Shown piece by piece: positions 25,071-36,770 of a DNA stretch of 64,000 nucleotides; position 1 is the stretch's first letter, and each line of letters begins with the position of its first letter. The stretch is from positions 26,391,258 to 26,455,257 of the forward strand of contig AP025057.1 in the NCBI GenBank assembly GCA_036186865.1. Reading direction: 5' to 3'. Position numbers and translations under genes: made by a program. The notes below the pieces were generated by a model. The model saw only the letters and a program-made list of their open reading frames with translations. It was not told where the DNA came from and searched no databases. This DNA is from Eustoma russellianum (Eukaryota > Streptophyta > Magnoliopsida > Gentianales > Gentianaceae).

Positions 25071-26669
25071 ACATACATACATTCCAAATCAACACATAGT
25101 AACTCCACCAACTTACCTCTCTTGGTCGAAATATGCTCTTCACCCATGCACAACTCTTACTTCTTTTTATACATATAACTTGGTTTCAACCACATTCATA
25201 AGCGCCCGCTTCCTTTTTACCATTTTCATTCTCATGCATGTTGGCACTTAACTTCAATATGAGAAATTGACACTAAGATGATGATGATGGTCAAGTTGGC
25301 TACACATGAATAGCTACATAAGGCCTTCATTTGTCTTGAATATAACATGGAAGACATTTTTCCTCCTACCATAAAAGAACGTGCATAGGTGAGATTAATT
25401 TTATCATGACTATGAATTGATACACATGCAAGTATACTTTCTTTATACTCTTAATTCCTTTATCATTTAAATCTTATGCATGCATGATCCATCCTTAGTT
25501 ATTAGCATAAAAGACTCCACTTTTGACATTCATGAAGAAACTAGGAAGAGAGACTTGCCTTCTCCTTTGAATCTTAGACTAAAATGAAAAAAATTCTTCT
25601 TTTCCTCTTGGGTGAATCTCTCGGCCTATAAGACCAAGTAGGTGAAGAAAAGTTAGTTCTTGTAAGAGGGGGACCAAGATAATTATAAAATCAATTCTTA
25701 AATAGTCATACCTTTTGAATATCCTTGGGTTATTCCTAAAATAATCAATACCACCTCTCCTATCTCTTGTTGAGGCCAGTGCCTGTGATATAGCATAATG
25801 ATGGAGTTGAGCATTTTGAAGGAATGATAAAAGATAAACTACTCAGGATGGTAATGTTGAACTTTACCCAAGTGTTGCTTGCAGCTTCCCTAAGCTTGCA
25901 TGTCTCCTATTCTACTTGGATTGAAGAATTTTCATTCTTCTTCTAGGGTCACGGGCTGGAGGCCAAAAAGGATTGAGGGAAATGTTTCCTTTCCTTGACA
26001 AGAATAAGGAGAGATGTTCTTGTTTTGGATTTGAACTTAGAATGGAAAATGATTGAAGAAGAGGGAGTGAGACTTTGCTTCTTGTCCACTTGAGACTCTC
26101 GGATCAGAAGGGAGGATTGGAGTAGAGAAAAAAAGGACTTGTGAAATTGTAGTGGGATAAGATGGAGTGAAGTTATCTTGCTTCACCTTGGGGTGATGGC
26201 CGAGATTTTTAGGGAAAAGAAAGGGGAATAAAGGACTCCTATGATGTCTTATGGAATAAAAGGATAAGGATGATGAAAAGAAAGTTTTCATGAACGTTTA
26301 TTGGTGGGAGGCATAGTGGTGTAAGAAGGAAATAATTTTTGTCTTTCTTTGAGGGAGTGATCTCGGTTTTTGGGTGGGTAGAAAGACTGGAAATCTGCAT
26401 AAGGGTGGGGAAAAGGGAGTGAAGTTGTCTTGTAGTGGTTTGAAAAAGTGAAAGAAAGATGGATGTAAGAATAAAATAGAAGTTGTGGAAGAAGTACAGT
26501 ATTAGAAAAGGAACCATGTTTGTATTTCACCCCCTTAAGTCATCCGAGATTTGCAAGGCTTGGTGGGGAAAAGTTTAACTTATCTTAAGGTATGGTTGGA
26601 AAAAGGGAAAAAATATGGTGTAAGAAAAGTACAAATTTGTGCAAGACATGCAGAGGGTGGAGTGTTGCA
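25071..26669 (-). repeat. Tandem duplication copy 2 (right piece) and right end of Gypsy LTR K
   Basis: 25071-25075 is the right ACATA of element A. 25071-26117 matches 1384-2434. 26118-26669 is single copy and has no recognisable gene; open frames on the minus strand reflect Thr/Ser/Pro-rich composition only. Read on the minus strand, the end TGCAACACTCCACCC (26669 down) looks like a Gypsy LTR start, and a donor-like AAGGCAAGTCT lies at 25551-25561. Confidence 0.45.
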
Positions 26670-26973
26670 GAAGAAAAAGAAGTGTCTTAGCCTATTTTTT
26701 TGTTGCGCCTCGTACCCGGGCTTGTCCCACGTACAGTGCACCTGCCGTACTTCGTTACGGAGAGTATAAGACGTCGATGCAATACAATAGAATTCCATGA
26801 CTAAAACACAGAATACTGAACAACACATCATACAGTGGTAGTAAACTGGTAGAATTTCAAACATTCACAAGGAGCGGTCAACATTCTACGTTTTACATAA
26901 ATACCATAAAACCCGTAGAGTTCCCAAAAACATCATACAAACAACGGAAATTCAAGCCTAACGACTGTCATTC

Positions 26974-27033
26974 TCACGGAACCTCCTGTTGTGGTTCATC
27001 CTCGATATACTCAATCTCGTGCTCCGGAGGCTC
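26974..27033 (-). other. Acidic mini-ORF after a splice acceptor in LTR H
   Basis: On the minus strand TTATATTTTTCAG is followed by 19 codons (EPPEHEIEYIEDEPQQEVP) and TGA. TCACTCACTC lies about 22 bp upstream of the AG (27056-27065). It aligns in position and composition with the mini-ORFs of LTRs F, G and I. Whether it is translated is unknown. Confidence 0.5.
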
Positions 27034-27466
27034 TGAAAAATATAAGAGATGAAAAGAGTGAGTGATCGAAATTACTCAGCACGTATTTCTCTGATCTACT
27101 AAAAAATACATCAGAACGTTGAATAAGACTGTAATTCGCTAATTAACATAACCTAAGTGTCAATTTTCTTACCTGGCGCACTACTTCGTTTATCCATGGT
27201 AAATAAGGCTCTACAAGTTACCATGATGCAACATGATGCACAGTGATACGATAGGAAATGCAATGATATCATTCGAAAACGATACGATACAATACTTTGC
27301 TTTTGAAAACATTCCATTCGAAAACGATACAATACAATACTTTGCCTTTCGAAAACATTACATACCGTACTATACTTTAGAAACGATATCATACCATACG
27401 ATACTTTAAAATAGCCATATCATACCTTCCCTCCGTATGAATAAAGAATCAAATACGAATGATTCC

Positions 27467-27660
27467 GTCCATAACCATAACTGTACATTACCCCGTCAAC
27501 CTACAAGAGGATGTTACGCTTGGGTCCATAACCATAACCATAACTGTACCTTATCCCGGCAACCTACAAGAGGATGTTACGCTCGGGTCCATAACCATAA
27601 TCATAATTGTACCTTATCCAGGCAACCTACAAGAGGATGTTACGCTCGGGTTCATAACAA
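27467..27660. repeat. Minisatellite in LTR H, 57-63-bp units
   Basis: Three full units, starting at 27467, 27524 and 27587, with a partial unit at 27650. They share the core CAACCTACAAGAGGATG then TTACGCTCGGGT. The unit lengths keep frames open on the plus strand, which explains repetitive peptides without implying a gene. Confidence 0.85.
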
Positions 27661-28418
27661 TACCGGAATCAAACATAATGACAGTTTATTCGATACGGTT
27701 TTTAAAGCACTTTCTTTCAAAGCAAAACAATACGGCACTCCCCTACTTTTCAAAAGAATACCATACTTAAAACGATGCCATGATGTGTATGTGATGCAAT
27801 GATGCCATGCATTCGGTTGCCAATCTATACCGTAGCCACATTTAATGTATCATGATAAAACGTGATGCAATATGAAATGCGATGATATCAATCAATGCAA
27901 TACTATACGTTTTAAAATCATACTATATCGTACCATACTTTTAAAATATAGCCATAACAATATCTTTTTCAAAAGAATGCCATGATATGCAAGTAGTGCA
28001 AAGAAATGAACTCGGTAACCGTCAATACCTTCGTCTCTAATTTCTTTATGTCGATCTTAATCCTTATTCCGGGTTCCTCAATTATTACTATAAGAGGAAG
28101 AAATTCCAGCACTTAAACCTATTGTGTTTTTCCCCGTTATGACCCGAATTGATTCTGAGATAATACTTACGCAAGCTCGTTTCCATGGTATCAATTTATC
28201 ATCATGTCAGTCGAATTCCAGGGATAATTTCGATAATAACTAGCCTACCGGGGCTGGTTTGGAGCTCTTTTATGTTTCTATGATTTCACATTTTTAATCG
28301 AGTCCAATTATTTAACATAGATCCCCTAAACTATCTTAAAATTGATTAATATCGTCGTGCATCTCTCAAGAACAAGAACCTTACAAAATGATCCTCTACT
28401 TCTCCTACTAAAATGCCG

Positions 28419-28420
<2 letters not shown>

Positions 28421-28460
<40 letters not shown>
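28421..28460. repeat. (AT)n microsatellite
   Basis: Twenty uninterrupted AT repeats inside LTR H. Confidence 0.98.
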
Positions 28461-28464
<4 letters not shown>

Positions 28465-30570
28465 ATACTTCAAGGGTAGATTTTGAGTTACCATAACTCA
28501 TGCTTAAAGACCTCTTCATCCTCATGAACCATGTTACCATTCTAAAATGATTCCTTAGCTTATGAACATTATAAAACATTCACCACGATACCATGCAAGG
28601 TTTATTACAAACAGTCCAAAGTCTTCATTAATTACGATTTCTTGTCACAAATATAAAATAAAAATAGCTCTTTCTCCATCTTTTGGCTTCACTTCTTGGC
28701 TATAAAGAGAGCTCATATTAGCAACCTTAATCATATATCCAAAACAGACCATTATATGCAGAATATGAGATTCAAATTACAAAATTCATCCTACAACATA
28801 CATAGGGCTTGGAACCCAAATCCACCCCACCTTCCTAGTCCAAGCCGTGTAGCCCCCCATTCCTCCAATCTTGCTCATTAATTCTACTTATTCCAACAGC
28901 CCTTTTATGTTCGAAATCAACATGCTTTCAATATGAACTAAAAACAGTGCACATCCCATTCTTTTCTTATACTACCACTACTTCATTTTTACTTTTGTTA
29001 TTTTTATTTAAAGATACTACCACTTGAACTCCCCCTTTTTCCTTAGTGTCCAACCGTCCCCTCTCCCTTCATGCATACTTCCAAATTTCAACAATTTCAT
29101 AAAGCATGGGAACCTGCATAAACACATGACAAATATATGAATTTTTCCTAATCTCATCATATCTTCTTAGTTAATGAAATTAGAATTGGAGCAATACCTT
29201 TTCTATCAAAGTCGTACCACCCCTAACCACGCTTCAAGCATCACTAAATTAACACAAGCCACCTAATCAAGTCTCAACTAAACAAATTCTTGAAGAGCTA
29301 CATGCTTTTTTTTTTATTTTTCTACAACCACATTAGCAAGAAATCCTAACTTTTATGCTTAGGGGTAATCAAAATTCAACAATGGCATATTCAAGTTCTA
29401 AATGCATCTCTAAAGAGGAAACACTTGCTTCGCTTATCATTAAGCATAAATCTTAATCATTCTAACAATCCCTTATTTATCTCCTTTAGCGTTAAACCCA
29501 TGCTTCCAACAATTTTCCTTGCCACTGCCCCAAAACCGTCCCCCTGCCTCCCTCAATTTCCTTCTAAAACAGTTTGTAGCTCTGACAAAATGCAATTCCT
29601 TTATAATCCATCACACAGGTATAAAATTTAAAAGCCAATAAAAGTTTTAAGCACCAACAATTTATTTTCTCCCCCCAGTTCCGTGACCAACAGTGGGGTG
29701 AAGAACCACTATTTCCTTCTCCTCTTCATCATCAAGTACAGATTCCAATCATTTCACAAAAATCTTCTGTTTTCTCCTTTAGTTTAAGCCAACAAAGCAT
29801 GCTTCCACTATCTTTTCTTGCTACTGCCTAAACGTCTCCTACCCCCTTGAATCTCATTTTTAAAGTTTCAGCAATTTCATCAAGAGAGGAGGAACCCACT
29901 TGGCCATAAGTAACTCGTCCGGCTCTTTTCTTAAATGGTGAATCTAAAATTTGAATACACCCATTACCATCCCAACCGTACCTCTGCTCTTCATTAACCA
30001 TTTCATTCATCCAACAATTTTAACCAACTCATAACATCTAGCCCCAAACAATCTACACTAGAAGAAATTACTCCATTAAGGCTTCCAAACATCAAACAGT
30101 ATACGCTTGCATTTTAAGAGTTAACCTAAGACTAACAATAGCTTATTCAAGGTTCAAATACATTTCTAAGTAGATTTAAAAGAGAGATACTTGCCTTTAG
30201 TTCCTTGTTCTTGATGGGTCTTTGAAGGTGAACTTAGTTCTTTTTACTTTGAGCTCGGGTGGTGCCTCCTTAATCATGCTTGAAAGTCTTGTTTTCTTCT
30301 TGCCTTATGTTAGTGCCGAGAGCTTGGGAAGAGGGGTGGAGAAAAGCTAGCTTCTTACAACAAGTATGAGGCTTTGGATGAGAGGTTGAAAGCAAATCCA
30401 TGGAGTCCAAGGGTGGGGCGTTGATATAGGGAAGGATGGAAGGTTGGGGAGGGTGAAATAGAAGGAAGTAATCTTCCTCCATGGAGAAGGGCGGGCGGCA
30501 GTCTTGGAGGAGAGGGAGGATGAGTGCTTTTTAGGTTTTTAGGGTGTAAGAGAATGATTGTGTTGATGGG

Positions 30571-30571
30571 A

Positions 30572-30602
<31 letters not shown>

Positions 30603-30664
30603 TATTATATTATTATATTATTATTATTATTATTATTATATTATTATTATTATTATTATTATTT
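30571..30664. repeat. (ATT)n microsatellite
   Basis: Nearly pure ATT/TTA triplets with a few dinucleotide slips, in LTR H close to its element-sense start. Confidence 0.97.
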
Positions 30665-31006
30665 AAGATTGAAGATATTTTTAAAGAGAGGGTTCTGGAA
30701 TTCGGGCCTTTTATTTGGTCTTTTGTTATTTGGGTTGAAGGGTTTTGGATTTTAAGGGATTTGGATATTAATGGGTTGAGGTGGCCGACCCTATAGGCTT
30801 TTGGGCAATTTTCTATTTCCAAATTTAAGTCCACCTGGTTATATTATGGATCAATTACTTAAGGGTTTATTTAATTAGATATACTTATATATTAAATGTG
30901 TTATATAATAATTTAGGTTACTAGTATTATAACTTCCGATGAGTCGAAACACATTTGTTGTAAAATGTACGACCTAGTCCGAGGGCGGGCGCTGCAACAC
31001 TTTTCC

Positions 31007-31268
31007 TCCCATCTAACGAGGTAAAGGGTTTTTCAAGTGGGGTTTTTCTACTTGGTAAAACCGAGAGTGGGAGAGAAAAAGTGAGAGTAATTATCTTTTT
31101 GGTGTGTTTAGGGAAAAGACAACTTTATCCCTTTTTTCTCCCATCTAACGAGGTAGGTAAAGGTTTTTCAAGTGGGGGTTTTCTCTACTTGGTAAAACCG
31201 AGAGTGGGAGAGAAAAAGTGAGAGTAATATCTTTTGGTGTGTTTAGGGAAAAGACAACTTTATCCCTT
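31007..31268. repeat. Tandem duplication, 132-bp period
   Basis: CCATCTAACGAGGTA starts at 31009 and again at 31141; both copies continue through CTACTTGGTAAAACCGAG and GGGAAAAGACAACTTT. Near-identical, so recent. Confidence 0.92.
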
Positions 31269-31280
31269 TTTCTATTAACT

Positions 31281-31387
31281 ATGTCCTAGTTTTCTTTTAT
31301 ATTTATTTAGTGGTAAGATAATTGTGTCTTAATATGTCCTAGTTTCTTTTATATTTATTTAGTGGTAAGATAATTGTGTCTTAATGT
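31281..31387. repeat. Tandem duplication, 53-bp period
   Basis: ATGTCCTAGTTT...TGGTAAGATAATTGTGTC at 31281 repeats at 31334. Confidence 0.92.
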
Positions 31388-31539
31388 GTATCCATTTAAT
31401 TTAATCGTGGAAATTTCGTAACTGTCTATGATTACAATTTATTTATACTGTGTTCAATAAAATTTTATTTCGACGGCTTCGAGTGGCGCAACGATCGCAT
31501 TTTGGATTTCGTCGTAATTTTCTTTCATTTGTTTTTTCT

Positions 31540-31698
31540 ATCTACCCAGGGAATGCGGGTCGTAACATCGTGCCTTGGGCACCTCAAGTAAACATCTTGG
31601 AACATGATTCGGTCGGGGTGGTTGTGAACCACAATTTGCACATAAGTCAAAATATGATTGAAACATCATTAACACAGATTAAAGATCACCATATGTAA
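31540..31698 (+). pseudogene. UDP-glycosyltransferase fragment (PSPG box)
   Basis: The frame ending at 31698 contains GRNIVPWAPQVNILEHDSVG. This matches the start of the plant UGT signature (WAPQ...L.H.SVG), which binds the UDP-sugar; the spacing fits flavonoid-type UGTs. The expected THCGWNS segment is replaced by NHNLHIS, after which a weak ET survives. ACCCAG just upstream (about 31548-31553) could be an old intron acceptor. No further UGT sequence is seen on either side, so it is a decayed or captured fragment and not a working enzyme. Weak alternative: a chance frame, unlikely given the contiguous motif. Confidence 0.7.
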
Positions 31699-31799
31699 AT
31701 ATGTGTAGGCAATTAGATTTAATGCAGAGAATTGAGTGGCTAATAGTTGACATGACTTGGCCAACAAGTGGTTTAAAATTCTCATATTTTACTCCTCGT

Positions 31800-32914
31800 G
31801 AGTTGTTGCACATTTTTGTTTCAAGAAGACCCTTAAAATCTCTACAACATTGTAGATAAGAAGATCCCATAACAATATTTAAAAGAATACCCAAGATAAT
31901 AATAAGATGTGACAAGAAAACCGTCACATATTAGATGATAACGATAATGTCTTCAACCTTGAATAAGTAGATATATGACCACAAGATAATCTTCGATAAT
32001 ACCATATAAGAACTCTATAATGATGATAATAATATGCTTCGAAGAAGATTGAGTAAAATGTCCTTATTGTACTTTGGAGGGTGAAATGACGAAAATACCC
32101 TTGAAGATAAAAAAGCACGAGACTATTTTTGTCGTCAAGATATAATGACCATGAACACCATGAATATCATGAAGACGATATATAAGACATTCGTAAGGCA
32201 AACATTTTAGCATTACACAAAAAAATAAATTTGTGTAAATGGACGAAATGCCCTTGTCTCCAAAATAACCAAAATACCCTTGAACACCGAATATGCCAAA
32301 TAAGGGTGTAATGATAATCTAACTTGGTCCTTTTGTTGATATAGTTGTTTTTCATAAGATATGGCTCTGCAAAAGCTCAAAAACACTTTTTTGCCCTTGT
32401 GGTAAGTTGTATAACTTACTTGGTAAGTTAGTGATAAAACGCATGTATATATACATACACAAACACACCAAATTCAAGTAATGGAACATGATAAACATAT
32501 GTGAGATGTTCAAAGATTCATTTCATGTAAAGGAGATCATGTGTATACCAATAAAGCTTACTTGTTTGTCATATGTTGGAGAAATTTTTTAAAAATACGT
32601 TCACATTGATTGATCGATGTAAGGGATAATGTGCATCAATCGGTCGATGTATCTCAGGTTGAGAGATCAATGTATCACAGTGAGGTTCTGTTTTTTATCT
32701 GTCCAACATCGATCAATTGATGTAGGAGGTTCTGTTTTTAATCTGTCCAACGTCGATCAATCAATATAGGAGATGATCGATCGATGTGTCTCAACCTGAG
32801 ATATCGATGTCACTTTTTTATTTCTTTCAACTTTTTGACATTTTTATAACATAATTTGGTATTTTTTTAATTATAAAATCATAATTTTCAAAATTATTCA
32901 CAAACATTCTCAAC
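31800..32914 (-). repeat. Truncated Copia LTR J
   Basis: Diverged relative of the A/B/C LTRs on the minus strand. It keeps the CACATATTAGATGATAACG...AATAATATGC region, repeated AAAATACCC blocks, the TGGTAAGTTGTA block and an ATCGAT array (32608-32815). Its element-sense start (GTTGAGAATGTTTG) lies at 32914. The GTCCAACA end is missing, and so is the whole body apart from a short 3' UTR. Confidence 0.75.
32608..32815. repeat. ATCGAT palindrome array in LTR J
   Basis: ACATTGATTGATCGATGT, ATCAATCGGTCGATGT, ACATCGATCAATTGATGT, ACGTCGATCAATCAAT and GATCGATCGATGT interleaved with AGAGATCAATGT half-sites. More degenerate than in A-C, in keeping with greater age. Confidence 0.8.
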
Positions 32915-33150
32915 CTTCTCCCCTTTTGAATGTTTTTTAAAAGAACTTTAAATGATTTTAAATTCATATTCTAACGCTTTCCACTTGGTTACATCAATTT
33001 TAATATCAACTTCCCTTCAATTATGCTCCCCCTCGGCATTCTAATAACATTATCTCGAATCATATTCTAATTGTTAGTAACTAATAGGCCTATAGAATGA
33101 AGATTCATATTCTAATTCCATGTACTTTGGAAGTGCGCATATTATCTATC
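32915..33150 (-). other. J polypurine tract and 3' UTR remnant
   Basis: CTTCTCCCCTTTTG (minus strand CAAAAGGGGAGAAG) abuts the LTR, followed by CTCCCCCTCGG-type sequence typical of this family's 3' UTR. No coding remains. Confidence 0.65.
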
Positions 33151-34656
33151 TATCATAAACTTTTTTTTCATGTTTAAACTATAAATCTACAACAAGGTGG
33201 CATGCCCAAAAAATATATTTTATTTATTTTACAATGTACAAAAGATAACTTAATGATTTTCAATTTTGTTTTCATAGAGATTTGGTAAGAAGAAATTTCT
33301 TGCGTGTTTTATATTATTAATGAATTATAATAGCAAACTATCACCCAATGGTTATTACCATTCTCTAATGTTTCCACTCATTGTAGAATAAGTTACGCAA
33401 ACAAATACAACTTCAATTTGCAAGATTATGAGATAACATTTATACTAAAGTTGACCGAAGAGAGAAGTTACCGATTCAAAATTTACGAATTGTATCCAAT
33501 AAATTATATAGTTTTAGTTGTACGTATTCATTGTTTTCTCTCTTATTTCAAAAGTCCTTCATATGTATGAGTTTCATGTTACTGTAGTTATTTCTTTTCT
33601 TTCTTTCTTTTTCTTGAACCTATACTATTTAAAAATTTTAATAAAATACATATTCTACATAATAATTTATTTTGATTTGATAAGTCACTAATTTCTGAAC
33701 CACTCATTTATCTTAAGACATGGAGCACAATTCTTTACCGTGAAAACATCAATTATTTTATTGTCACACGTTGAAAGCCTCGTTATATTCAATAAACTTT
33801 AGTTAATCGAAACTTTTTTTTTCCAATATATTCAGTCAAACATACAAAAACTAAAAATAACTAAAATGTCTCTGGGCAAACTCAAAATATTTTTATCATC
33901 TTTTTTACAATATGCAAAGTGCAAATTACTTTTTTTATATTATGTTTCTACAACTATTTATTCAAAAGTCGATTCCTATATCTTTTACAGTATTAAGCAA
34001 TTTTGTTACATTGTACGCTAATTACTCTACTTTTTGATTTGAACATGTACTGTATATATTGGAGATCAAGGCCACTCTTATAATTGTCACAAAGAGAAAC
34101 TTAGATAAACCAGAGTAATATTTTTAGAAAAAATCTCGTGAACTCAAAAACATAACAACTAAGGAATTTATACTTTAGACTATTTTGTTTGGACTGTATT
34201 ATTTCCTGCATGGACAAAATTTAAGAAGGCTTTAAGATAATAATTAAGTATTTTATCGATAGAAATTATAGTACTTTAAGAAATTCAAGCGGAGACGACA
34301 GTAATAATTTTGTATCTTTGCAAAAAATGATGAGAAAAAAAAAATCTTACATGAGATATTGTTTTATATGTCAACGATTTTTTCATATAAAAACTTGATT
34401 GGTATGAATAATTGTCTTCATCTCAAACAAAAATTTCAGTCGTCAAAATATAAATAGGTATTTGTACCTTCTTTCAAATTCAACCGATCAAACATGATTT
34501 TTATGTTGAACGTTTTCCCATCAACATGTTCTTCTCTTTTAGTGGACTTAAACAGTTTCAATTATTCAATGCCATATCTACAACAATAATTTTTATTTTA
34601 TACGACAATTAATTTTGATAATTAATTGCATTAATGTTTATTGTTTGTTGCACCGG
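33151..34656. other. AT-rich region without recognised features
   Basis: About 1.5 kb with no open frame of note, no recognised repeat or RNA gene. Possibly old decayed retroelement or intergenic host DNA. Confidence 0.5.
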
Positions 34657-35290
34657 TGTGTTATAGCCGCATTTAAAAAAAACAAAAAAAATGTGAATAG
34701 ATAAGATATTTGAAAATGAATTAAATATACTATCCTAATCAATTCAAAACCCCTCCCCTAAATTTGCTCACTTAGTCCCCTTAGCATCCCATCAAACCTC
34801 TCCCTCTCATTTTGATCTCATTAACTCTAATTCCCCCCTTCACTCTCTCAAATTCGACAAGCCTCTCTTCTCTCTCTCCCACTCAATTTTCGGCCAAAAG
34901 AAAAAGAAAAAAAGAAGGATATTTGATCCAAGGTTCAAGAGAAGGAAGATCACACGCCAACGCCATCACACTCTCGTAAACCGATTCAACTCTCGCTAGG
35001 AATCGAGGTAGGTGCCTACTATTTATTCCCTCAAAACGGTATGAAGATTTGCATAGGCAAAATGGTATTTTTACGTGTTGTTGTTGTTTACTATTGTATA
35101 ATCGTTGATCTTGATGATGTGCTCCAACTGTTTATTTCCGTTATGTGTTTCTTGATATCAACGTGATCTTGTCGAAGTATTTTTCGTTGGGATGATAGGA
35201 ATTGATTTGGTTGTATGGGAGGGTGGAAGGGTTGAATGTGATTGTTGAATGGATTGCAGAAATTCAGAATGGGGAATTCTGAATTACGGG

Positions 35291-35463
35291 GACATCGATC
35301 GATCGATGTCCAGTGGCTGAGGGTTCGATGTGCCTTAGATGGACGTCGATCGATCGACGTCCAGAAGGTGAGGGTGCGATGTACCTCAGAAGTACATCGA
35401 TCGATCGACGTCAACTGAGGGAGGGTTCGATGTGTCTCAGTTGGACGTCGATCGATCGACGTC
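35291..35463. repeat. Four palindromes at exact 51-bp period (F 5' LTR)
   Basis: GACATCGATCGATCGATGTC at 35291; GACGTCGATCGATCGACGTC at 35342 and 35444; a mixed version (ACATCGATCGATCGACGT) at about 35394. Three are perfect 20-bp palindromes. Half-sites TTCGATGT or GCGATGT sit midway between them. Because 51 is a multiple of three, stop-free frames run through on both strands. Confidence 0.95.
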
Positions 35464-35524
35464 AGGGGGATGACACCCAACCGGTTGTCTTTCCCTTTCT
35501 CTTGCATTCATGGCACATGCATTT

Positions 35525-35830
35525 GCATGAGGTATTACTGCGTCTATAGGGCGTGGGTATCGGGATAGACTTACCGTGTCTATAGGGCACCGGGGTCATG
35601 AGACCTACTACGTCTACAGGGCGTGGGTGTCCAAATGGTAAGCTGGGTGGCTAGTGACCACGATGCCGGAGTTGCATGAGGTATACTGCATCTATAGAGC
35701 GTGGGTATCGGGATGACTTACCGTGGTCTATAGGGCACCGGGGTCATGAGACATACTGCGTCTATAGGGCGTGGGTGTCGAGAACAGCAAGTGGTGGCTA
35801 GAGACCAAGATGCTGGATTTAGGACCCGGG
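35525..35830. repeat. Tandem duplication in F 5' LTR, 149-bp period
   Basis: GCATGAGGTATTACTGCGTC at 35525 recurs as GCATGAGGTATACTGCATC at 35674. Each unit contains inner copies of CTATAGGGCGTGGGT. Confidence 0.9.
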
Positions 35831-36505
35831 AGCATGCATTGCATATAGGTCTAAGGACATGCTGTGTGACATGATTCTCGTTGCGCGTGACACGCTATTT
35901 GAGCATGCATCACGTACTTGCGCATGGCATCTTCTGTGGTTTGTTTACTTTTTTCGTATAAGTTGTATCATGCTGTGTTACGTGCTACGTGCTGGTATCA
36001 GTTTGGGTATGTAAAATTTTGTATTGTTTTGAGAGGCACCTACTGGGTGATTACCATCACTCACCCCTACTATTCCATATGTAGCCGAGGCGGAGTATGA
36101 CTATATCTACGTGAGGATGGGTTCCGATACCGTGGAATGGGCTGAGTGACTCGTAGAGATGGCTGCAGTGAGGATGTAGACGGGATTCTTATGATGTTAT
36201 TGGGATGACACAGACATTTTAATATTCAGTATTACTTTTTGAAAATAATTTCATGCTTTTAAACTTCCGCTATTTGACCTTGACGTGTAAGGCCTGGTCA
36301 GCCTAGAAATAATGTCGTTATTTTCTTGAAGTTCATTAAATTCAAACCTTTGATGTGATTTATCGTTTCCGCGCAAAGTTAAGGAACACTTTTCTATTCA
36401 GCACTGATGTATGACAGGTTGATGTACGCCTTGTATTCTCCTGAGTGAGATACGGCGAGTGCCACCGTTACCGAGGATGGAGCTCGGGAGCGGGGCGCTA
36501 CAAGG

Positions 36506-36520
36506 TGGTATCAGAGCCCA
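36506..36520 (+). other. Primer binding site of F (tRNA-Met)
   Basis: TGGTATCAGAGCCCA three bases after the 5' LTR. Confidence 0.95.
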
Positions 36521-36770
36521 GCTTCAGATACGCCTCGGGAACCATGAAATTAGTTAATCACCCCTAGGAATAAGCAAGATATGTTTTCAAATGATTTTCT
36601 TAAATTGGAATAAAAGTAAAGTAACGTAAGCTATGATTGGGATTTTCGGGCGGTGAGTGTCGCTAGCAAGTATACATTGATAGGTTACCCCTTTGTCCTC
36701 TACTTTTGCCCCTCGTTAGACATACTCCTAAATCATTTTGTCTAACGTGCCGTTAAATAGTCCACAGATA

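Larger units (their letters stand above)
26701..30999 (-). mobile_element. Long Gypsy LTR H (solo or isolated)
   Basis: 4299 bp with matching termini TGTTGC...GCAACA. Minus-strand sense is inferred because the end (GTACGGCAGGTGCAC...CCCGGGTACGAGGCGCAACA) matches the ends of LTRs F and G, and the start is TGTTGCAGCGCCCGCC. Flanks TTTTT (26696-26700) and CTTTT (31000-31004) agree at 4 of 5 bases, so a target duplication is only weakly supported. No gag or pol lies beside it. Confidence 0.75.
34657..36502 (+). repeat. Element F 5' LTR
   Basis: About 1.85 kb, ending GGGGCGCTACA. From start to end: pyrimidine-rich leader (34740-34900), donor-like CGAGGTAGGTG near 35005, four palindromes at 51-bp period (35291-35463), a 149-bp tandem duplication (35525-35830), TCACTCACCC (36059-36068), an acceptor-like ATATGTAG and the acidic mini-ORF. 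Confidence 0.93.

Noticed and set aside
27437..27660. CRISPR-like regular repeats
   Set aside because: Plant nuclear context, units contiguous with no unique spacers; a minisatellite.
27437..27802. 121-codon frame with repeated NCTLSRQPTRGCYARV
   Set aside because: Product of a minisatellite whose units are 57-63 bp (multiples of three), inside LTR H.
33151..34656. Possible host gene between J and F
   Set aside because: No open frame, splice pattern or domain could be found; very AT-rich.
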